DNA of 10,928 bases from UMGS1889 sp964540575 (GTDB lineage Bacteria; Bacillota; Clostridia; Oscillospirales; Ruminococcaceae): contig CAZINI010000075.1 of NCBI GenBank assembly GCA_964540575.1, positions 1 through 10,928 on the forward strand. Direction: 5' to 3'. Position numbers and translations under genes: made by a program. The notes below the pieces were generated by a model, which searched no databases, was not told the origin of the DNA, and saw nothing but the letters and a program-made list of their open reading frames with translations. Within the stretch, counting starts at the first letter, position 1. The number at the start of each line of letters is the position of its first letter. Positions 6,925 through 10,928 of the stretch are shown here, piece by piece.

Positions 6925-7001
6925 TTTGTCACCCATTTGTCACCCGTTTGTCTCCCAAAATTATTTGCGGAGACAATTCGGGTGACAAGTTGGGTGACAA
7001 A
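6925..7001. repeat. Compound palindrome of six TTGTCACCC-type units
   Basis: The left arm has three units at 6926, 6937 and 6948 (11-bp period; the third is TTGTCTCCC). The right arm has three inverted units at 6968, 6980 and 6992 (12-bp period). Pairing blocks are 6925-6934/6992-7001 (10 bp), 6937-6946/6979-6988 (10 bp) and 6948-6955/6969-6976 (8 bp), around a 13-nt centre. One-turn spacing suggests a multi-subunit DNA-binding site; as RNA it would form a long hairpin. It lies between the convergent recombinase and ATPase genes. Function unknown. Confidence 0.8.
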
Positions 7002-7046
7002 TTTTATCATGTGAGCGTCATACGGATAATAAATTATCTGTTGCCT

Positions 7047-8366
7047 TTATTCCATTATTAACCAATTTATCAGATTTGTAGACTTGATTCCCTCATAAGA
7101 AGTTTCCATGCCTGTATTCATAGACAGTACGATTTTCTCATAATTGTCCGGGATCTTCTGTAATGGTTTCAGTTCCCGCTGACGCACATCTTCACTTGTC
7201 ATTGACTCCGTGACCTGAATGTAGAGCTTGTTATCAGGCTTTGCAGCAATAAAGTCTACCTCCAGGTTATCGACCTTTCCAATAGAAACATCATACCCCC
7301 TGCGCAGCAGTTCAAAGAATACGACGTTCTCCAGGGCATGTCCGATGTCACGATCTCTGAAACCGAGCAGGAAATTCCTAAGCCCTATATCTACGATGTA
7401 ATACTTTCCGAGTGTACGCAAATATTCTTTGCCCTTGATGTCAAACCTCTTGATCTCATAGAAAAAGTAGGATTCAAGCAGAGCATTTACATACGCCTGG
7501 ACAGTATGTGCACTTGGTGTACCTTTGCGTCTTCCGTCCTCCAGCAGTCCTTCATTTACAAGCGTATTTCCGATAGAGGAAACGGAAATATTGCTGCCGA
7601 TATTGTCAGCAAGAAACATTACTATTTTTTTGAGCAGAATGGGGTCTGAGATCTGCTTCTGTCCACGCCTGTTTTCCCGCTCCAGAATATCCCTCATTAT
7701 AACGGTAGAGTAGATACCTTCCAGCAGAACAAGCGATTTCTCCTGATCCAGACCTACATCAGCAATGCCGGGCATACCGCCGAACCGCATATAGGCATTG
7801 AACACATCGTTCATTTCGTATATATCGCCGTTTTTATCAAATATCTGTTTGCGTATACCGCCCAAGGCACTTTTTGACTCCTTGATCTCAAATCCGAAAA
7901 AGTACAGGAACTCGGTGAATGACAGGGGAAGTACCTTAATTTCTACGCATCTGCCTGACAGATATGTTGCGTATTCTGATGAAAGCATATAGGCATTGGA
8001 GCCTGTAACATAAATGTCACAGTTAAAATCCACACGGAAAGAGTTGACGGCGTTTTCCCATCCGGGAATGCGCTGCACTTCGTCAAAGAAAAGGTACATT
8101 CTTTTGTTCGGAATGATGTGCTGCTTGACATAGGCGTAAAACTCGTCGCTGCTCATATTTCTGAAGTCATAGGACTCAAAATTCATTTCGAGGATCTGTT
8201 CGTCGGCTATCCCGTTTTCCTTTAAATGGGCAGCCATCAGCTTTAACAGGCTGGATTTGCCGCATCTGCGTATGCCTGTGATAACCTTTACCGGTTCGGT
8301 GTCCTTAAAGGCTATAAGCTTGTTAAGGTACAGGTCCCTTTTTTTGAGTTCGTGAGTATCGATCAT
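7047..8366 (-). CDS. ATP-binding protein, AAA_14 plus DUF4143 domains (second copy)
   Basis: 439 aa, a divergent paralogue of the ATPase at 136-1335. Walker A GIRRCGKS at 31-38, then Walker B MYLFFDEVQ, sensor-like DIYVTGSNAYML, and a C-terminal EVDF followed by YIQVTE. The nuclease-like ExK is again Q-x-T, so catalysis by that fold is doubtful. Start: AAGGAGGA lies 7 nt before ATG 8366 (MIDTHELKKRDLYLNKL, a typical family opening). A TTG at 8384 would place the ribosome site inside the coding frame and is rejected. It has its own near-ideal promoter and is convergent with the recombinase. Cellular role unknown. Confidence 0.92.
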   Translation of the reverse strand: MIDTHELKKRDLYLNKLIAFKDTEPVKVITGIRRCGKSSLLKLMAAHLKENGIADEQILEMNFESYDFRNMSSDEFYAYVKQHIIPNKRMYLFFDEVQRIPGWENAVNSFRVDFNCDIYVTGSNAYMLSSEYATYLSGRCVEIKVLPLSFTEFLYFFGFEIKESKSALGGIRKQIFDKNGDIYEMNDVFNAYMRFGGMPGIADVGLDQEKSLVLLEGIYSTVIMRDILERENRRGQKQISDPILLKKIVMFLADNIGSNISVSSIGNTLVNEGLLEDGRRKGTPSAHTVQAYVNALLESYFFYEIKRFDIKGKEYLRTLGKYYIVDIGLRNFLLGFRDRDIGHALENVVFFELLRRGYDVSIGKVDNLEVDFIAAKPDNKLYIQVTESMTSEDVRQRELKPLQKIPDNYEKIVLSMNTGMETSYEGIKSTNLINWLIME

Positions 8367-8403
8367 CCTGTGTTCCTCCTTCAATTAGTCAGCGTTTTGT
8401 AGC

Positions 8404-8432
8404 ATTATAGCATAAATTTTCAAAATTGTCAA
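8404..8432 (-). promoter_or_regulatory. Perfect consensus promoter of the second DUF4143 ATPase
   Basis: On the minus strand TTGACA (8432-8427), exactly 17 bp, TATAAT (8409-8404), and TGC before the -10. This is about as strong as a sigma-A promoter can look. No clear operator overlaps it; a small dyad CCTTAT/ATAAGG lies upstream at 8488-8505. Confidence 0.85.
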
Positions 8433-8592
8433 GTTTATGCTTTCAAATGCAAAAAATGTGCTATTGTGCTGCTTAATGTAAGTGCTTCCTTATGGCTAAA
8501 TAAGGTATCAGAGTGGTTGTTGTACAAATTAAACATTTTTCTCTATGAAAATAGCACTTGATTTTGTTTAAAGATCCAAAAAATTACAGCTT

Positions 8593-8623
8593 TTGAAAAA
8601 TGATGAATTATTTATGATAGAAT
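8593..8623 (+). promoter_or_regulatory. Likely promoter of the plus-strand replication operon
   Basis: An extended -10 TATGATAGAAT (TAGAAT at 8618-8623) identical over 11 bases to that at 3589-3599. The best -35 is TTGAAA at 8593 with a long 19-bp spacer, so the extended -10 would carry most of the signal. A start near 8630 leaves a 40-nt leader before the gene at 8671. Confidence 0.5.
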
Positions 8624-8670
8624 TCGCTTATCAGGTTAATCCTGAAATATATTTACTGGGAGAGATTTCT

Positions 8671-9237
8671 ATGAAAAAAGAAATGTCAATTATTAATGCT
8701 CCGGAAGAGAGCGCAAGCGAATTTGCTTGCAAGTTTAGTGCTTGTCAGCAAGAGACCATGTCACACGTTGGAGAGTCTGATCCTTTTATGGCGGTTAATA
8801 AATGGGCAGAGCGCAATAATCTTCTTTCGGATAGCAACGAGAAAGATTTTGAAATGTGTGGAGTTATTACCAGGAACGCAAAGTCAGGTGTTCCTAGCAA
8901 TCACTTTTTTGACTTTAAAAACAAATTTTATGTGGGAAAAGGTGGCCCTATATCCATCGAAACCTGCGTCGTGATGCTTTTTCCTACCGGTTCAAATAAA
9001 CCTTGCTTCATTTATTTGGACAAATTCGACGCATCTAATTCGTTATTGCTTGCCAATAGCGAACAAGCCTATTTGTTTACAAAGTCTTCCACCGGAAAAA
9101 GGCTGATTCAGTTAAGCGAATTCCATATAATGTCATACACAATCAATTCCGTTTTTAAAATGGAATCAGGACTTTTCACTAGTTTTTCTGCTTCTGAAAA
9201 AAGGTATATTCAGAGTATATTCAAGCGGATTCACTAG
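8671..9237 (+). CDS. Hypothetical protein, 188 aa
   Basis: Not recognised. Start: GGGAGAG at 8658-8664 is 6 nt before ATG 8671 (MKKEMSIINAPEE). A TTG at 8593 opens the same frame but has no ribosome site and lies in the promoter. The first 50 residues are polar. The core is beta-rich (NKFYVGKGGPISIETCVVML, KPCFIYLDKFD), and the end is basic (SEKRYIQSIFKRIH). No membrane segment or signal peptide. It lies 89 bp upstream of and co-oriented with the helicase gene, with no strong terminator between, so the two probably form one transcript and it may assist replication. That is inference from context. Confidence 0.75.
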   Translation: MKKEMSIINAPEESASEFACKFSACQQETMSHVGESDPFMAVNKWAERNNLLSDSNEKDFEMCGVITRNAKSGVPSNHFFDFKNKFYVGKGGPISIETCVVMLFPTGSNKPCFIYLDKFDASNSLLLANSEQAYLFTKSSTGKRLIQLSEFHIMSYTINSVFKMESGLFTSFSASEKRYIQSIFKRIH

Positions 9238-9326
9238 CTCCTGTAAAGAATCTTTTACTTTCCTTATGGATGCTGTATTTAAAGGAAAAGTCTCAGAAAT
9301 AAATATTGCAGTGGAGGAAAAGAATT

Positions 9327-10928
9327 ATGGGAAATAAAAAACAAAGGTTTACATCTGGAAATAAAGGACTGGAGAAAGCCGTTAAGTCTATTGCAGAACA
9401 TATGTGGGTTAACTCTACTTCGCCATCAGATATGGTACGCCCTGATTCCCCAAATAATCTGGCCAGTCAGTCAATCGCTGATGACGATGATGATCTTTTT
9501 GGCATTCCTGACGGTGCCACTCCTACTTCTTTGGCAGATAGGATACGCCCTGAACTCAAAAAGCATCTGCCAAGTCAGTCAATCGCTGATGACGATGATG
9601 ATCTTTTTGGTATTCCTGACGGTGCCACTCCTACTTCTCTGGCAGATAGGATACGCCCTGAGCTCAAAAAGCATCTGCCAAGTCAGTCAATCGCTGATGA
9701 CGATGATGATCTTTTTGGTATTCCTGACGGTGCCACTCCTACTTCTCTGGCAGATAGGATACGCCCTGAGCTCAAAAAGCATCTGCCAAGTCAGTCAATC
9801 GCTGATGACGATGATGATCTTTTTGGTATTCCTGATGGTGCCACTCCTACTTCGCTGTCAAATAGAGTACGTCCTGATTTCATTGAATTCCAAAGGGATA
9901 TTCAGAAATCAAACAGTAGTTCAACCGCTGTTGACTGGGAAGAAGTATTGTTACATATACCTTTTGACGAAAGGCATTCCACTGATGAGAATACTTCCCA
10001 CGGATGTTCATCAGAAGCTACTGTTGGTTTGGTGAAAAGTAGTCAATCGAATGAGGAAACTTGTCCTGATCTATTTACAGAAAAGGGGACACAAGCTGAC
10101 CTTTTACAAGAAAATCCTATTAACAGTTCGAAGTCTATGTCTTCTACACTCTTACCTAATAATGTTGTGACTGACAACAGGACTTTATCTTGCGAGGTTG
10201 CCCCGCCGACCTCACCAATAATCAGAATGGAGAAAGGGTCAAATACTCCGTTGAGAATAGCGTTGGATTTTTGTCAGAAGCACCATCTTGTTCTTTGTGA
10301 CAAAATGCTTTGGATATACAACGGGCAGTATTACGTTCCGCTGACCGAATCTGATGCACAGCGATATATCTTCAGCGAGTATTGCGACGATGTTAGTCGT
10401 GGGAACACGATGTCTCTAATAAAGAATATCGTGTCTCTACTCAGAGTTACCGTAGCTGATACAGTTGAAATGTTTCCTACTAACGAGCATATCATTGTTT
10501 TCAGAAACGGTACTCTTGAGGTGGCCAACGACTATTTCAGAGAGAATTCCCCAAGTGATCTTGCTTCATCTGCGCTTTCTATTGATTACGATCCGAATCA
10601 AAAAGAAATGCCTGTTACCAACAAGTTCCTGAACACTATCACAAATGGTGACAGTGTTTTATACAAACGGCTGCTGCAGGTTATTGGTTACATTTTAAGC
10701 AACGATCTTCGGGCGAAATCCTTCTTCTATCTAGAAGGAGTTGGCAACGCAGGCAAAAGCAGATTCTGTGACCTTATAGCATCGTTTTTTTCTGTTAATG
10801 GTGCAAATAAGGTTGCCCGTATCGCATTACAAGACCTTGGAAATAAATTTAGTATGGCAAATCTCGTGAATACTATAGCAATCCATAAAAATAACCTATC
10901 ACTTGACAAGGGGTGTAAAATAAAGATA
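9327..10928 (+). CDS. Repeat-bearing D5/P4-type SF3 helicase, 3' end outside window
   Basis: 534 codons without a stop, running off the window edge. GGAGGA (9313-9318) precedes ATG 9327. Layout: basic start MGNKKQRFTSGNKG; four tandem 36-residue repeats (about 37-190) each with QSIADDDDDLFGIPDGATP; a low-complexity Ser/Asn/Thr-rich linker (about 195-300); then a region like the D5_N/phage-plasmid primase C-terminal family (from about 305), with FRNGTLEV (392-399), LLQVIGYILSND, and Walker A GVGNAGKS (471-478) followed by LQDLGNKFSMANLV. This order fits replicative helicase-primases of phages, satellites and integrative elements, which unwind the origin as hexamers. No prim-pol domain is visible before it; the repeats occupy that place. 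Walker B and the arginine finger lie beyond the window. Confidence 0.85.
   Translation, partial: MGNKKQRFTSGNKGLEKAVKSIAEHMWVNSTSPSDMVRPDSPNNLASQSIADDDDDLFGIPDGATPTSLADRIRPELKKHLPSQSIADDDDDLFGIPDGATPTSLADRIRPELKKHLPSQSIADDDDDLFGIPDGATPTSLADRIRPELKKHLPSQSIADDDDDLFGIPDGATPTSLSNRVRPDFIEFQRDIQKSNSSSTAVDWEEVLLHIPFDERHSTDENTSHGCSSEATVGLVKSSQSNEETCPDLFTEKGTQADLLQENPINSSKSMSSTLLPNNVVTDNRTLSCEVAPPTSPIIRMEKGSNTPLRIALDFCQKHHLVLCDKMLWIYNGQYYVPLTESDAQRYIFSEYCDDVSRGNTMSLIKNIVSLLRVTVADTVEMFPTNEHIIVFRNGTLEVANDYFRENSPSDLASSALSIDYDPNQKEMPVTNKFLNTITNGDSVLYKRLLQVIGYILSNDLRAKSFFYLEGVGNAGKSRFCDLIASFFSVNGANKVARIALQDLGNKFSMANLVNTIAIHKNNLSLDKGCKIKI
9435..9886 (+). repeat. Four tandem 108-bp in-frame repeats
   Basis: The same CAGTCAATCGCTGATGACGA start recurs at 9468, 9576, 9684 and 9792, exactly 108 bp apart. 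The middle copies are nearly identical, and the outer edges diverge (RPDSPNNLAS before, SNRVRPDF after). The unit is 36 codons, so gain or loss of copies keeps the frame. Read in the +1 frame the block gives a hydrophobic pseudo-protein that is not real. Confidence 0.95.

Noticed and set aside
8593..8670. Longer start (TTG 8593) for the 188-aa protein
   Set aside because: No ribosome site, and the segment contains the likely -10. ATG 8671 has GGGAGAG at good spacing.
9435..9886. Tandem repeats considered as a CRISPR array or an iteron origin
   Set aside because: The 108-bp units are contiguous, without spacers, multiples of three, and coding in one open frame.
9391..10035. A 214-codon open frame with hydrophobic repeats resembling a membrane protein
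   Set aside because: It is the +1-frame shadow of the 108-bp repeats inside the helicase gene. It has no ribosome site, and the repeat frame with DDDDDLFGIP continues into the recognisable helicase.

Overview
The window looks like accessory DNA from a low-to-medium G+C clostridial Firmicute, most like gut Ruminococcaceae. This is an inference from strong GGAGG-type ribosome binding sites, TTGACA/TATAAT promoters with TGn extensions, and the family mix (AAA_14/DUF4143 ATPases, AAA-ATPase-like/PDDEXK_9 proteins, a large serine recombinase). No tRNA, rRNA or CRISPR array was seen.

Left part (1-4331): a minus-strand AAA_14/DUF4143 ATPase (136-1335) is divergent from a plus-strand AAA-ATPase-like protein with an intact PD-(D/E)XK nuclease motif (1578-3146). 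After this comes a decayed copy of the end of the first ATPase with its terminator hairpin (3251-3497), then an unrecognised 236-aa protein (3621-4331). The promoters of the last two intact genes are strikingly alike.

Middle part (4423-6910): a recombination module. Two small minus-strand genes overlap by ATGA (4739-4605 and 4608-4423). Upstream of them is an uncatalogued-looking minus-strand transcription unit with a consensus promoter, nested RNA stems and an intrinsic terminator (about 4944-4791). It could be a small RNA or an attenuated leader for the small genes. Diverging from it is a 541-aa large serine recombinase (5125-6750), followed by a strong terminator (6875-6910) and a six-unit palindrome (6925-7001).

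Right part (7047-10928): a second minus-strand DUF4143 ATPase (7047-8366) with a perfect consensus promoter, divergent from a plus-strand operon. That operon holds an unrecognised 188-aa protein (8671-9237) and a long gene open to the window edge (9327-10928). The long gene starts with four tandem 36-residue acidic repeats and runs into a D5/P4-type superfamily 3 helicase with Walker A GVGNAGKS. It suggests that a replicating mobile element (phage, satellite or integrative element) begins here and continues to the right.

Together the window reads as mobile-element cargo with a recombinase and a replication helicase. The least explained parts are the minus-strand RNA unit at 4791-4978, the compound palindrome at 6925-7001, and the repeat-bearing helicase.
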